A stretch of 64,000 bases of DNA, taken from Oxalobacteraceae bacterium (lineage in GTDB: Bacteria; Pseudomonadota; Gammaproteobacteria; Burkholderiales; Burkholderiaceae_D). The notes beneath the pieces were generated by a model. The model did not search any database and had not been told where the DNA came from. It was given only the letters and a program-made list of their open reading frames with translations. Positions 1-9,010 of the stretch are shown in pieces. The stretch is taken from positions 1-64,000 of the forward strand of contig CANCDR010000008.1 in the NCBI GenBank assembly GCA_947374865.1, given 5' to 3'. A program made the translations under genes and the position numbers. Each line of letters opens with the position of its first letter. Within the stretch, counting starts at the first letter, position 1.

Positions 1-75
1 AAGGTGCTGTTGACGGCACAGCGGGCCGGGATTGCGAAGATCGGCTTTATCACTGAGCCGCCGCCGCGCGAATAA
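1..75 (+). CDS. exbD: ExbD/TolR-family protein, C-terminal end only
   Basis: The window opens inside a gene. The first frame reads 24 codons and stops with TAA at 73-75. The visible tail (QRAGIAKIGFITEP) matches the C-terminal periplasmic segment of ExbD/TolR proteins, which end in a strand close to A-x-R-x-G-x-x-K-I-G. It closely resembles the end of the complete ExbD that follows (AQRLGVTKIGLVGN), so the two are tandem paralogues. The next gene starts 15 nt downstream with a good ribosome binding site, so they are probably co-transcribed as in exbB-exbD-exbD clusters. Only the last quarter or less of the protein is visible. Confidence 0.8.
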   Translation, partial: KVLLTAQRAGIAKIGFITEPPPRE

Positions 76-90
76 TTTTAGGAGCAGCAA

Positions 91-525
91 ATGGGTATGA
101 ACGTAGGCTCTTCAGGTGGCTCGAACGCCGATCCGGAACCGATGATCGAAATGAACATGACGCCGCTCATCGACGTCATGCTGGTGCTGATCATTATGTT
201 GATCATCACGATTCCGATTCAAAATCATGCGGTCAATTTGAACATGCCGGTCGGTACACCACCGCCGTCGACGATCAAGCCGGAAGTCGTCAGCATTGAC
301 GTCGATTTCGACGGTACCGTGTTCTGGAATGGTCAGGCGATTCCGAATCGCGAGACGCTGGAATATCGCCTGCAAGTCGTGGCCAAGACACCAAACCAGC
401 CTGAGGTGCATCTGCGCCCCAATAAGCTAGTGCCGTACAAGGAAGTCGCGGCTGTGATGGCGTCGGCGCAACGACTGGGCGTGACGAAGATTGGTTTGGT
501 CGGGAATGAGCAGTTCCTTCAGTAA
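91..525 (+). CDS. exbD: Biopolymer transport protein ExbD (second copy)
   Basis: This is a 144-residue inner-membrane protein of the ExbB-ExbD proton channel that energises TonB-dependent outer-membrane transport. A short cytoplasmic N-terminus is followed by the family motif MTPLIDVMLVL at 23-33. Asp28 corresponds to the essential membrane aspartate, in a single transmembrane helix at about 26-46. The rest is the periplasmic ExbD/TolR fold, ending in KIGLVGNEQ. The start ATG has a GGAG at 81-84, six bases upstream; an alternative ATG lies two codons in. It directly follows another exbD end, a duplication common where a TonB system has two ExbD subunits. The following TPR gene is separated by a terminator. 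Confidence 0.93.
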   Translation: MGMNVGSSGGSNADPEPMIEMNMTPLIDVMLVLIIMLIITIPIQNHAVNLNMPVGTPPPSTIKPEVVSIDVDFDGTVFWNGQAIPNRETLEYRLQVVAKTPNQPEVHLRPNKLVPYKEVAAVMASAQRLGVTKIGLVGNEQFLQ

Positions 526-533
526 ATGTAACA

Positions 534-581
534 ATAACTGCGGCCGTCACTGCGCTAGTCACTGCGCTAGTTACTGCGGCA
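534..581. repeat. 12-bp tandem repeat array, four degenerate copies
   Basis: Four consecutive 12-mers begin at 534, 546, 558 and 570. The middle two are identical (GTCACTGCGCTA); the outer two differ at a few positions (ATAACTGCGGCC, GTTACTGCGGCA). The array starts eight bases after the exbD stop and precedes the terminator, so it sits in the 3' untranslated region. It is one of several 11-13 bp arrays between genes here. Confidence 0.8.
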
Positions 582-629
582 ATAAGCACCAAACATGACC
601 TGCGCCTGATATCCACAGGCTGGTCAATT

Positions 630-668
630 AAAAAGCGGGACTGCGTCACCATGCAGAACCGCTTTTTT
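630..668 (+). terminator. Intrinsic terminator after exbD
   Basis: AAAAGCGG at 631-638 pairs with CCGCTTTT at 659-666. A second short pairing (CTGC 641-644 with GCAG 653-656) lies inside, and the 3' arm runs into six T residues. It would end the exbB/exbD transcript before the TPR gene. Confidence 0.7.
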
Positions 669-787
669 CAATAGAAGAAGCAATTTTTGGCAGCAAAGCT
701 ATCCTCAATGCAATAAAAACCAAGTAATATTTGGCTTTCCGTTAGGCATAGCTTGCCGTTTTCTGTTCAATTGACTGAGAGAATCCC

Positions 788-2029
788 ATGTCACAATTTA
801 GATTTACTGGCGCCAGCTTACTGGTTGCTGTCCTTGGTTTAAGCACCGTCCCTGCTTTAATGGGGTTCGTTCCAGCGGCCCGCGCCGAAGCCATGCGCGC
901 TGAAATCGCCAAGCCTTTGCAGGCCGCAGCGGATCTGATGAAGGCTAAAAAGTATAAAGATGCTTTGGTCAAAATTCGCGAAGCCGATGCCGTCAGCGGT
1001 AAAACGCCAGCCGAGCAATTGGTGATTGAACGTACCCGCGCCTCTGCTGCGCAAATGGCGGGTGACTTCGATGCTGCCGCCAAGGCATTTGAAGCGGTGC
1101 TGGCAACGGGTAAATTGACGCCAGCGGAAGCCTCCAAAGTCATCGCGGCCCTGCCTAGCCTGTATTTCCAGACAAAAAACTGGCCGCAAGCGATCTCGGC
1201 CTTGAACCGCCAGCTCAAGGAAAACGGCGATGACGCGCAAACCCGCGGCTACCTGATTCAGGCCTATTTCCAAAGTGGTGATTACAGCCGCGTACAAAAG
1301 GAAGTGACAGCGTCGATCCAGAACGCCGAAAAAGCCGGCCGTCCGCCAGCAGAAGATCAGCTGCAAATGCTGGCCAATGCCGCACTCAAGCAAAAAGACA
1401 AAGCCGGTTATGTGAATGCGATCGAAAAATTGGTGGCCTTTTACCCAAGCAAATCGAGCTGGTCTGATTTGCTGGCCCGTGTTGAAGGCCGGCCTGGCTT
1501 TTCGCAGCGCCTTTCGCTCGACGTCTATCGCCTCAAATATGCGACCGGCCAAATCAAGTCCGCCGCCGATTTCATGGAAATGGCACAGCTGGCCTTGCAA
1601 ACTGGTGCGCCACACGAAGCCTTGAAGCTCATCGATGCCGCTTACAAGAGTGGTGCATTTGGCACGGGCGCAGAAGCCAGTCGGCAAAAGCGCCTGAAAG
1701 ACCTGGCTGAGAAAACAGCTGCCGAGGTCGTGAAGAATGCCGACACGACCGAAGCCGAAGCACTCAAAAATAAAGATGGTAATGGCTTGGCTAACCTGGG
1801 CTACGCACTGGTCGTTGCAGGCGATGCCAAAAAGGGTCTGCCAATCCTGGAAGCAGCTGCCAAGAGTAGCGACACCAAACGCCAGGAAGACGCCAAGCTG
1901 CATCTGGCGCTGGCCCTGATCCACGCAGGTAAGCGTCAAGAGGGCATCAAGGTACTTCGTACTGTGCAGGGCACCGATGGTACGGCCGACCTAGCGCGCT
2001 ACTGGATCTTGCATCTCAAAGCAGGCTGA
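788..2029 (+). CDS. Exported tetratricopeptide-repeat protein, unknown function
   Basis: This 413-residue protein has an N-terminal signal sequence (hydrophobic to about 33, with ARAEA as a plausible signal peptidase I site), so it is probably periplasmic. The remainder is alanine- and lysine-rich helical repeat sequence with TPR-like units (for example residues 40-70, 95-130, 150-180, 330-400), such as LANLGYALVVAGDAKKGLPIL. No catalytic motif is visible. It lies just downstream of two exbD genes. TPR proteins are known partners of some TonB systems (TtpC in Vibrio), so a scaffold role in TonB energy transduction is possible but inferred from position only. A terminator separates it from exbD, so it probably has its own promoter. 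Confidence 0.8.
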   Translation: MSQFRFTGASLLVAVLGLSTVPALMGFVPAARAEAMRAEIAKPLQAAADLMKAKKYKDALVKIREADAVSGKTPAEQLVIERTRASAAQMAGDFDAAAKAFEAVLATGKLTPAEASKVIAALPSLYFQTKNWPQAISALNRQLKENGDDAQTRGYLIQAYFQSGDYSRVQKEVTASIQNAEKAGRPPAEDQLQMLANAALKQKDKAGYVNAIEKLVAFYPSKSSWSDLLARVEGRPGFSQRLSLDVYRLKYATGQIKSAADFMEMAQLALQTGAPHEALKLIDAAYKSGAFGTGAEASRQKRLKDLAEKTAAEVVKNADTTEAEALKNKDGNGLANLGYALVVAGDAKKGLPILEAAAKSSDTKRQEDAKLHLALALIHAGKRQEGIKVLRTVQGTDGTADLARYWILHLKAG

Positions 2030-2043
2030 TCACGCATAACCGC

Positions 2044-2068
2044 GGCCCGGATCGTCATGATTCGGGCC
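2044..2068 (+). terminator. Probable terminator hairpin after the TPR gene
   Basis: GGCCCG at 2044-2049 pairs with CGGGCC at 2063-2068 around a loop with some extra pairing. It is 15 nt past the stop codon. The trailing T run is weak and interrupted (TGCTTTAT), so efficiency is uncertain. Confidence 0.45.
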
Positions 2069-2254
2069 TGCTTTATCTCTCCTGTTTTATCCCTTCGGCT
2101 TTATTCTTCCTGCCTCATCGCTCCCAAATTTTCTCTTCTAGTATCCCTGCGGTGTTCAATTTAGTCCGCATTTTCAGTGCCTATTTTGCGACCCTGGGAT
2201 GACCCTGCCGTGGCCGCTGCGAGGTTCCTTGATCGACCAGCGCTGCGCTTGTCT

Positions 2255-2290
2255 CGCGCTCCGGCACCCGCTCTGGCACCCGCTCCTGCA
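2255..2290. repeat. 12-bp tandem repeat, three copies
   Basis: The units CGCGCTCCGGCA, CCCGCTCTGGCA and CCCGCTCCTGCA begin at 2255, 2267 and 2279. The unit sequence is unrelated to the array at 534-581, but the period is the same. Confidence 0.65.
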
Positions 2291-2472
2291 CCGTTACATG
2301 TTAGACTTTTGTCCTTGCAGGCCAACGCCTCATCATTCCTGACGTATTTTGGCTTGATGCTGTCGTTTTCCCGTGCTGATCTTGTGCTGATCGATCTGCC
2401 ATGACGCTGCTGGTATTGATCATCCTGTGCACTACCCACTAACTGACGCGCTTATCCTGCTGCCCACATTCA

Positions 2473-3813
2473 ATGCAAAAGAAAGTATTCATTAAAACCT
2501 TTGGCTGCCAAATGAACGAGTATGACTCGGACAAGATGGCCGACGTGCTGCATGCAGCCGAAGGCATGATCAAAACCGAGCGGGCGGAAGAGGCCGATAT
2601 CATCTTGCTCAATACCTGTTCCGTGCGCGAAAAAGCGCAGGAAAAAGTTTTTTCCGATCTGGGACGGCTACGCGAACTCAAACGTAAAAATCCGGCACTG
2701 CTCATTGGCGTAGGGGGCTGCGTGGCGTCTCAGGAAGGGGCCGAGATCGTCAAGCGCGCACCGTATGTTGATTTGGTATTCGGGCCGCAAACCCTGCACC
2801 GTCTGCCCGCCATGCTCACTGAGCGGCGCGCCAGCGGTCAGTCCCAAGTCGACATCAGTTTTCCAGAGATCGAAAAATTTGATCATATGCCACCGGCCAG
2901 AGTCGAGGGCGTGACGGCCTTTGTGTCGATCATGGAAGGCTGCAGCAAATATTGCAGTTACTGTGTGGTGCCGTATACGCGCGGCGAAGAAGTATCGCGC
3001 CGCTTCGAAGATGTGTTGGCTGAAGTCGCCGGTCTGGCCGCCCAGGGCGTGCGCGAAGTAACCCTGCTGGGGCAAAACGTGAATGCGTTTCGCGGCGTGA
3101 TGCAGGATGGGGAAATCGCCGACTTCGCTTTGCTGATTGAATATATCGCCGAAATCGACGGCATCGCGCGCATCCGTTTCGTGACCAGTCACCCAAAAGA
3201 ATTTACCCAGCGGCTCATCGATACCTATGCCAAGGTGCCCAAGCTGGTCGATCACCTGTATCTGCCGGCCCAGCATGGTTCAGACCGCATTCTGGCAGCC
3301 ATGAAGCGCGGCTACAGCGTACTCGAATACAAATCTGTTCTGCGCCGTCTGCGCGAGGTGCGCCCCAACATCACGGTGTCGTCCGATTTTATCGTCGGCT
3401 TTCCCGGCGAGACCGAAGATGATTTCAACGCCATGATGAAGCTCATTACCGACATCGGCTACGATAATAGTTTTTCCTTCCTGTTCAGTCCGCGTCCCGG
3501 CACACCTGCCGCCAATTTAAGTGACGATACGGCGCACGAGATCAAACTCGCGCGCCTGCAACGCCTACAGGCAGAAATCGCCGCCAGCACTAAACGGATC
3601 AGCGACGCCATGATCGGCACGGTGCAGACGATTCTGGTTGAGGGCCCTTCTCGCAAGGACGCCAGCGAATACGCCGGCCGCACTGAAAATAATCGGGTCG
3701 TGAATTTCCCTGCCGGTCCACAGGCGCAGCGCCTGGTGGGCCAATTGATCGACGTTAAAATCAACGCCAGCTTTACTTACACCTTGCGTGGCGAACTGGT
3801 TTTACAAGACTGA
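2473..3813 (+). CDS. miaB: tRNA-2-methylthio-N6-dimethylallyladenosine synthase MiaB
   Basis: MiaB is a radical-SAM methylthiotransferase that converts i6A37 to ms2i6A37 in tRNAs reading UNN codons. The 446 residues show the three expected parts. The UPF0004 N-terminal domain has cluster-binding Cys12 (GCQMN), Cys49 (NTCSVREKA) and Cys83 (GGCVASQ). The radical-SAM motif is CSKYCSYC, with Cys157, Cys161 and Cys164. A C-terminal TRAM domain lies at roughly 380-446. Length and motif order match E. coli MiaB. It is followed after 5 nt by phoH, the start of the ybeZ-ybeY-ybeX-lnt operon; miaB next to this operon is the usual proteobacterial order. Confidence 0.97.
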   Translation: MQKKVFIKTFGCQMNEYDSDKMADVLHAAEGMIKTERAEEADIILLNTCSVREKAQEKVFSDLGRLRELKRKNPALLIGVGGCVASQEGAEIVKRAPYVDLVFGPQTLHRLPAMLTERRASGQSQVDISFPEIEKFDHMPPARVEGVTAFVSIMEGCSKYCSYCVVPYTRGEEVSRRFEDVLAEVAGLAAQGVREVTLLGQNVNAFRGVMQDGEIADFALLIEYIAEIDGIARIRFVTSHPKEFTQRLIDTYAKVPKLVDHLYLPAQHGSDRILAAMKRGYSVLEYKSVLRRLREVRPNITVSSDFIVGFPGETEDDFNAMMKLITDIGYDNSFSFLFSPRPGTPAANLSDDTAHEIKLARLQRLQAEIAASTKRISDAMIGTVQTILVEGPSRKDASEYAGRTENNRVVNFPAGPQAQRLVGQLIDVKINASFTYTLRGELVLQD

Positions 3814-3818
3814 ATCCT

Positions 3819-4925
3819 TTGAAAAAAATAGCCCCCACAGCACCCCAGTATTTTATCCCTGACCCGGTCGACAATAAGCGGCTCGCGCATTTGTGCGGAC
3901 CGATGGATGAGAACCTGCGACAGATATCATCCGCCCTCGATGTGACGATTTTTCGGCGTGGTGAAAAGTTCATTGTCAGTGGTACCAATGCCGCACTGGC
4001 ACTGGAAATTCTGGAAAAATTTTATCGCGTCGCGCAGCATACGATCAGCATTGAAGACGTGCAGCTGGCCCTGGTGGAGCAACGCGCCATGCAAGCCATC
4101 ACCACGCCGGTGCAGGCGCCGCTCAAGCCGCGCACTAAAAAAGCTGCCGCCTCGCTGACCTCCGGGCAGACGGATATCGTGATCGAGAATCCGCCCTTGA
4201 AAACCCGCCGTCATGATCTGCGTGGCCGCACACCCCATCAGGCGCATTACATCAAGTCGATCCTGGAACATGACGTCACCTTCGGTGTCGGTCCGGCCGG
4301 TACCGGCAAGACTTATCTGGCCGTCGCCTGTGCCGTCGATGCGCTCGAACGCGATGCGGTGCAGCGCATTATTCTCACCCGACCAGCGGTGGAGGCCGGT
4401 GAGCGACTGGGATTTTTGCCCGGCGATCTGACGCAAAAAGTGGATCCCTATTTACGACCGCTGTACGATGCCCTGTACGATTTACTCGGCTTTGACCGCA
4501 CGCAAAAAATGTTTGAGAAGCAGGCTATCGAAGTTGCGCCGCTGGCCTATATGCGCGGCCGCACGCTCAATCATGCCTTCGTGATTCTCGATGAGGCGCA
4601 AAATACCACGCCCGAACAAATGAAAATGTTCCTGACCCGGATCGGTTTTGGCAGCAAGGCGGTCGTCACCGGTGATGTGACGCAAATCGATTTACAGCGC
4701 AGCCAGAAAAGCGGCTTGGTCGATGCCGTACAAATCCTGCAGGATGTGCGCGGGATTGCCTTCACCCACTTTAGCAGTGCCGACGTGGTGCGCCATCCGC
4801 TGGTGGCGCGCATCGTCGATGCCTATGAGGCCGCACGCGCCGACGGACCCGCGTCGACGCCACCCACACCACCTACACCACCTACACCATCGGCAGCAAA
4901 AAAAAATGGCCTTAAAAAAACCTAA
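3819..4925 (+). CDS. ybeZ: PhoH-family ATPase (YbeZ)
   Basis: This 368-residue PhoH-like protein has a P-loop ATPase/helicase-type core: Walker A GPAGTGKT at 158-165 and Walker B VILDEAQN at 255-262. The N-terminal part ([16 protein letters not shown] at 21-36) is typical of YbeZ, which supports the TTG start at 3819; the next ATG (3903) would cut into this block. YbeZ works with the neighbouring YbeY in ribosome/rRNA quality control. The C-terminus ends in a low-complexity TPP repeat encoded by a 9-bp tandem repeat, followed by a run of nine A residues (4898-4906). The last 20 bases overlap the start of ybeY in another frame. Confidence 0.93.
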   Translation: MKKIAPTAPQYFIPDPVDNKRLAHLCGPMDENLRQISSALDVTIFRRGEKFIVSGTNAALALEILEKFYRVAQHTISIEDVQLALVEQRAMQAITTPVQAPLKPRTKKAAASLTSGQTDIVIENPPLKTRRHDLRGRTPHQAHYIKSILEHDVTFGVGPAGTGKTYLAVACAVDALERDAVQRIILTRPAVEAGERLGFLPGDLTQKVDPYLRPLYDALYDLLGFDRTQKMFEKQAIEVAPLAYMRGRTLNHAFVILDEAQNTTPEQMKMFLTRIGFGSKAVVTGDVTQIDLQRSQKSGLVDAVQILQDVRGIAFTHFSSADVVRHPLVARIVDAYEAARADGPASTPPTPPTPPTPSAAKKNGLKKT

Positions 4926-5370
4926 GCTCAGTTTGTCGGTGCAGTTTCCCGACCCGCGTTTGAAGCCCTTACTTTCACGTAGCCAGATACGGCGCTGGGT
5001 GCAAGCTGCGCTGTTTGCCGATGCAGAATTAACAATCCGCTTTGTCGACGCCGAAGAAGGCCGCGCCCTGAATCTGGCCTATCGCGCCAAGGATTCTGCG
5101 ACCAATGTGCTGACTTTCGCCTACACCGAAGACGAAGATGCCGATGTAACACAGGCCGATATCATTCTCTGCACCGATGTCTTGCAGCGTGAAGCCAACG
5201 AGCAGGGCAAGACGATTGAGGCGCATGCGGCGCATTTACTGATCCATGGCGTGCTGCACGCCCAGGGCTACGACCATGAGGACGATGTCGAGGCCGAGGA
5301 AATGGAAGGGATTGAAGTTGAATTATTAACATCTTTTGGTATGGCCAATCCGTATCTGGAACGCGCATAG
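4906..5370 (+). CDS. ybeY: Endoribonuclease YbeY
   Basis: This 154-residue zinc-dependent endoribonuclease acts in 16S rRNA 3' maturation and 70S ribosome quality control. The signature H-G-x-L-H-x-x-G-Y-D-H is present as [11 protein letters not shown] at 114-124, giving the three zinc histidines 114, 118 and 124. The preceding TNVLTFAY and ADIILCTD blocks are also typical. The start ATG at 4906 is the last base of an A9 run inside the 3' end of phoH, so initiation overlaps phoH by 20 nt and the genes are probably translationally coupled. A longer in-frame extension upstream only reads phoH out of frame. Confidence 0.95.
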   Translation: MALKKPKLSLSVQFPDPRLKPLLSRSQIRRWVQAALFADAELTIRFVDAEEGRALNLAYRAKDSATNVLTFAYTEDEDADVTQADIILCTDVLQREANEQGKTIEAHAAHLLIHGVLHAQGYDHEDDVEAEEMEGIEVELLTSFGMANPYLERA

Positions 5371-5539
5371 CGGGCTATGCGAACGAGATTTTGGGCTTAT
5401 TCATTGCCTGATGCGCACATCTTAAGCAATTTACAAGACTTTGCGCGACGAAGCCTGTGCCTTCGGATACGTTTTGGCCTGCAACTGCTGTATGCTACGC
5501 CTTATTGATATTACGCCCGTACCGCGGACTTCCGCTACT

Positions 5540-6439
5540 ATGCAAGAACACCCTATTGACGGTAAGCAGCGCGACGCCAAGCAACATGACGCCAAGCCCC
5601 ACCGGTCACTCTTTGAGCGCCTGACCGCGCTGATTGCCCCTGAACCGGAAAATCGCACCGAACTCCTCGAAGTGCTGCACGACGCTCACGAGCGCAATCT
5701 GATCGACGCCGATGCCTTGTCGATGATCGAAGGCGTGTTTCAGGTCTCCGATCTGGATGCGCGCGACATCATGGTGCCGCGTTCGCAAATGGATGTGGTC
5801 GATATCTCCAAGCCGATCGAAGACTGGCTGCCGATGGTGCTCGAAACCGCGCACTCACGCTTTCCGGCCATTGATGGCGAGCGCGATAAAGTGATCGGTA
5901 TTTTGCTGGCCAAAGATCTCTTACGCTACTACGCCGAAGAAAGCTTCGATGTGCGCGACATGCTGCGACCGGCGGTCTTTATTCCCGAATCCAAGCGACT
6001 CAATATTCTGCTGCGCGACTTCCGCGCGAACCGCAATCATATGGCCATCGTGGTCGACGAATACGGCGGCGTGGCCGGCCTGATCACGATTGAAGATGTG
6101 CTCGAACAAATCGTCGGCGATATCGAAGACGAATACGATTATGATGAAGCCGAAGACAATATTCTGGCCATTGAAGTCGGTGCCTATGGTCAGCGCTGGC
6201 GTATCAAGGCGCTCACTGAAATTGCCCAGTTCAATGAAGCGCTGGGCACCAGCCTGCCTGACGAAGATGTCGACACCATCGGTGGTCTGGTCGCCAATCA
6301 TCTGGGGCGGGTGCCGCATAAGGGCGACGTGATCGACATTGATCAACTACGCTTTGAAGTGCTGCGCGCCGATGCGCGTCAGCTGCATGTACTGCTGGTT
6401 GAAAAAATCCCCGTGGTACCGGATCACGATGCAGAGTAA
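5540..6439 (+). CDS. corC: CBS-domain transporter-associated protein CorC (YbeX)
   Basis: This 299-residue cytosolic protein has the CorC/HlyC layout. An N-terminal acidic helical region is followed by two CBS domains at about 65-190 (IMVPRSQMDVVDI; MAIVVDEYGGVAGLITIEDV). A C-terminal CorC_HlyC domain follows (EIAQFNEALGTSLPDEDVDT onward). It is linked to magnesium/cobalt resistance and, in the ybeZ-ybeY-ybeX-lnt operon, to ribosome metabolism. The ATG at 5540 gives the normal family length; an in-frame extension to 5441 has no family sequence. Near the N-terminus a 15-bp direct repeat (5564-5578, 5579-5593) encodes KQRDA then KQHDA. The end overlaps the lnt start by 11 nt. Confidence 0.93.
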   Translation: MQEHPIDGKQRDAKQHDAKPHRSLFERLTALIAPEPENRTELLEVLHDAHERNLIDADALSMIEGVFQVSDLDARDIMVPRSQMDVVDISKPIEDWLPMVLETAHSRFPAIDGERDKVIGILLAKDLLRYYAEESFDVRDMLRPAVFIPESKRLNILLRDFRANRNHMAIVVDEYGGVAGLITIEDVLEQIVGDIEDEYDYDEAEDNILAIEVGAYGQRWRIKALTEIAQFNEALGTSLPDEDVDTIGGLVANHLGRVPHKGDVIDIDQLRFEVLRADARQLHVLLVEKIPVVPDHDAE

Positions 6440-7979
6440 GGCACCGCGCGCCTTGCCGCGCCTGCTACTGCAATCTGTTCTTGCCGCGCTGGCTGGCGCA
6501 CTCCATGTTTTGTGCTTTGCGCCCTTTGGCTGGTGGCCACTGCAAATTCTCTTACTCCTGCTGTTATTCGCCGCGGTGCTGCGCGCACCCTCGTCGCGTC
6601 ATGCGGCTTGTCTTGGCTGGGCCTTTGGCTTTGGCTGGTACGTGGTGGGGGTGTCGTGGCTGTTTATCAGTCTGCATCGCTACGGTGGCATGCAGACCTG
6701 GCTGGCGATGCTGGCAGTGGCTCTGCTCGCGCTGCTATTAGGCGCCTTCACTGCGCTTGCCATGGGCACGGCAGACTGGCTGCGGCGGCGCAGTGCCATG
6801 AGCAACCCGAGCATGGCCTTATTGCTGCTGCCTGCGGCATGGACCTTGGGCGACTGGCTGCGCGGCTGGGTCTTTACTGGCTTTCCCTGGATCGTCACCG
6901 GCTATGCGCAGGTCGACAGTCCGCTGGCTGGTTTCGCACCACTGGTAGGGGTGTACGGCATCGGCTGGGTCGTCGCAGTCCTGGCTGGCAGTTTACTAAT
7001 GCTAAAACGATTTCGACTTCTGATCGCGCTGCCGATCCTGCTTCTTCTGGGCGGTCAGGCATTGCGCGAGATGAGCTGGACAAGGAACGCTGGTGCGCCG
7101 ATCAGCGTGCGTCTGTTGCAAGGGAATGTGGCGCAAGACCTGAAGTTCGATGCGGCGCATCTCAACAGCACGCTGGCCTATTACGACGCCACAATGCGCA
7201 GTGCAGCAGCCGATCTGATCGTCACGCCGGAAACTGCGATTCCCATGTTGTCGACCTATCTGCCACCAGACTATCTGCCGCGTCTGGCGGAATTTTCCCG
7301 TCAGTCGATTAGCACACTGGCGCTTGGCATCCCACTCTCCGACGGTCCGGCGCAATACGCCAATAGCGTGCTGGCATTGCGTCCGGATGGCCAGTTCTAC
7401 CGCTATGACAAACACCATCTGGTGCCGTTTGGTGAATTCATTCCCTGGGGCTTTCGTTGGTTTGTCGATTTGCTGCAGATTCCGCTGGGCGACTTCACGC
7501 GCGGCGCCTTGTTGCAAACGGCCTTGCAGGTCAAAGACCAGCGCATACAGCCCAATATCTGCTACGAAGATTTGTTTGGCGAACAGATCGCTGCCACCGT
7601 GCGCGGTGAAGCATCGCGCAGCCCAACGATCCTGCTCAATCTGTCGAATATTGCCTGGTTTGGCGATTCGATCGCCTTGCCGCAGCACCTGCAAATTTCC
7701 CGCATGCGCGCGCTGGAAACCGGCCGGCCCATGCTGCGCTCCACCAATACTGGCACGACCGCCGTCATCGACGCGCATGGCGTAGTGACCGCACAGCTGC
7801 CACCCTTCACCCGTGGCGTGCTCAGTGCGACGGTACAGGGCACGCAGGGATTGACGCCCTATAGCCGATTTGGCAATAGCCTGCTGATCACGCTGCTGCT
7901 TTTATTGTGTCTTTGGCCGCTGGTGGGCACGTCTTTGCGACTATTTTTTTTACGTCGCGATCAGCAGCACAAGCGGTAG
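6429..7979 (+). CDS. lnt: Apolipoprotein N-acyltransferase Lnt
   Basis: This inner-membrane enzyme adds the third acyl chain to the N-terminal cysteine of lipoproteins. The 516 residues begin with about six hydrophobic membrane segments (to about 215), then a periplasmic nitrilase-like domain, then a C-terminal hydrophobic helix at about 485-505. The catalytic triad is visible as Glu268 (TPETAIPM), Lys328 ([15 protein letters not shown]) and Cys378 ([10 protein letters not shown]). The ATG at 6429 overlaps the corC stop by 11 nt and gives the normal length; frames further upstream are shadows of corC. It is the last gene of the phoH-ybeY-corC-lnt operon. Confidence 0.95.
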   Translation: MQSKAPRALPRLLLQSVLAALAGALHVLCFAPFGWWPLQILLLLLLFAAVLRAPSSRHAACLGWAFGFGWYVVGVSWLFISLHRYGGMQTWLAMLAVALLALLLGAFTALAMGTADWLRRRSAMSNPSMALLLLPAAWTLGDWLRGWVFTGFPWIVTGYAQVDSPLAGFAPLVGVYGIGWVVAVLAGSLLMLKRFRLLIALPILLLLGGQALREMSWTRNAGAPISVRLLQGNVAQDLKFDAAHLNSTLAYYDATMRSAAADLIVTPETAIPMLSTYLPPDYLPRLAEFSRQSISTLALGIPLSDGPAQYANSVLALRPDGQFYRYDKHHLVPFGEFIPWGFRWFVDLLQIPLGDFTRGALLQTALQVKDQRIQPNICYEDLFGEQIAATVRGEASRSPTILLNLSNIAWFGDSIALPQHLQISRMRALETGRPMLRSTNTGTTAVIDAHGVVTAQLPPFTRGVLSATVQGTQGLTPYSRFGNSLLITLLLLLCLWPLVGTSLRLFFLRRDQQHKR

Positions 7980-8088
7980 AACCTGCCTGGCAAGAGCAAA
8001 ACCCGCTAAAATCTTGGCTTTCCCGAACTTTCCAAGGTCGCACGCGCATGTCTGTACATGGGCCACGGTCGCAAGGATGACAATCACC

Positions 8089-9000
8089 ATGCTCACATTT
8101 CAACAAATCATTCTGACGCTCCAGGAATACTGGGACAAGCAAGGCTGCGCCCTGCTTCAGCCTTACGACATGGAAGTCGGTGCCGGCACCTTTCACACCG
8201 CGACCTTCCTGCGCGCGATCGGACCCGAGCCATGGCGTGCCGCCTATGTTCAGCCTTCGCGGCGGCCCAAGGATGGCCGGTATGGCGAAAATCCGAATCG
8301 GCTGCAACACTATTATCAATATCAGGTGGTCTTGAAACCGGCGCCGGAAAATATTCTCGATCTCTACCTCGGCTCGCTCAGTGCGCTTGGTCTGGACCTG
8401 CAACAAAATGATGTGCGCTTCGTGGAAGACGACTGGGAAAGCCCCACCCTCGGCGCCTGGGGCCTGGGCTGGGAAGTCTGGCTCAATGGCATGGAGGTCA
8501 CGCAGTTCACCTACTTCCAGCAGGTCGGTAGTCTGGACTGCAAACCGGTGCTGGGCGAAATCACCTACGGTATCGAACGACTGGCCATGTATCTGCAGGG
8601 CGTCGAAAATGTCTACGATCTGGTATGGACCGAATGGCAGGAAAATGGTGTCACCAAGCGCCTGACCTACGGCGATGTGTTCCACCAGAATGAGGTGGAA
8701 CAGTCGACCTATAATTTTGAACACTCGAATACCGAATTCCTGTTTTCACAATTTACCAATTACGAATCCGAAGCCAAACGTCTGCTGGAGGTGCCGCTGG
8801 CCTTACCCGCTTACGAGATGATCATGAAGGCATCGCATACTTTCAATCTGCTCGATGCGCATGGCGCGATTTCGGTCACCGAACGGGCGGCCTACATTGG
8901 CCGGATTCGCAATTTGTCGCGCGCTGTAGCGCAGGCGTATTACGAATCCCGTGAAAAACTCGGCTTCCCCATGTGCGATGCCAATCCCAACGATAAGTGA
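8089..9000 (+). CDS. glyQ: Glycine-tRNA ligase alpha subunit
   Basis: This is the alpha subunit of the alpha2-beta2 bacterial glycyl-tRNA synthetase and carries the catalytic core that charges tRNA-Gly. From the ATG at 8089 the protein is 303 residues, the same length as E. coli GlyQ, and starts with the family block [19 protein letters not shown]. Further conserved blocks are [19 protein letters not shown] and [20 protein letters not shown]. An AAGGA lies about 10 bases upstream of this ATG; an in-frame ATG at 8077 would sit directly on that ribosome binding site, so I prefer 8089. glyS follows after 10 nt. Confidence 0.96.
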   Translation: MLTFQQIILTLQEYWDKQGCALLQPYDMEVGAGTFHTATFLRAIGPEPWRAAYVQPSRRPKDGRYGENPNRLQHYYQYQVVLKPAPENILDLYLGSLSALGLDLQQNDVRFVEDDWESPTLGAWGLGWEVWLNGMEVTQFTYFQQVGSLDCKPVLGEITYGIERLAMYLQGVENVYDLVWTEWQENGVTKRLTYGDVFHQNEVEQSTYNFEHSNTEFLFSQFTNYESEAKRLLEVPLALPAYEMIMKASHTFNLLDAHGAISVTERAAYIGRIRNLSRAVAQAYYESREKLGFPMCDANPNDK

Positions 9001-9010
9001 AATAGCTCCC

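Larger units (their letters stand above)
2030..2472. other. 443-bp intergenic region, no convincing gene
   Basis: It lies between the TPR gene and miaB. It holds the hairpin at 2044-2068 and a short 12-bp repeat array at 2255-2290. Open frames on both strands here encode low-complexity Ala/Pro- or Arg-rich peptides through the repeat, without family features. The miaB promoter is presumably in the last 150 bases, but I could not pick a convincing -35/-10 pair. Confidence 0.6.

Noticed and set aside
534-581. CRISPR interpretation of the short repeat arrays
   Set aside because: Units are 11-13 bp with no spacers, degenerate, differ at every site, and there are no cas genes.
857-1939. 360-codon minus-strand frame opposite the TPR gene
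   Set aside because: It is a codon-bias shadow: Cys/Phe/His-rich with no family motif, fully antisense to a well-formed exported TPR protein.
2177-2404. 75-codon open frame (plus) and a 92-codon frame (minus) between the TPR gene and miaB
   Set aside because: Both read through the 12-bp Pro/Ala-coding repeat, have no ribosome binding site or family similarity, and overlap each other.
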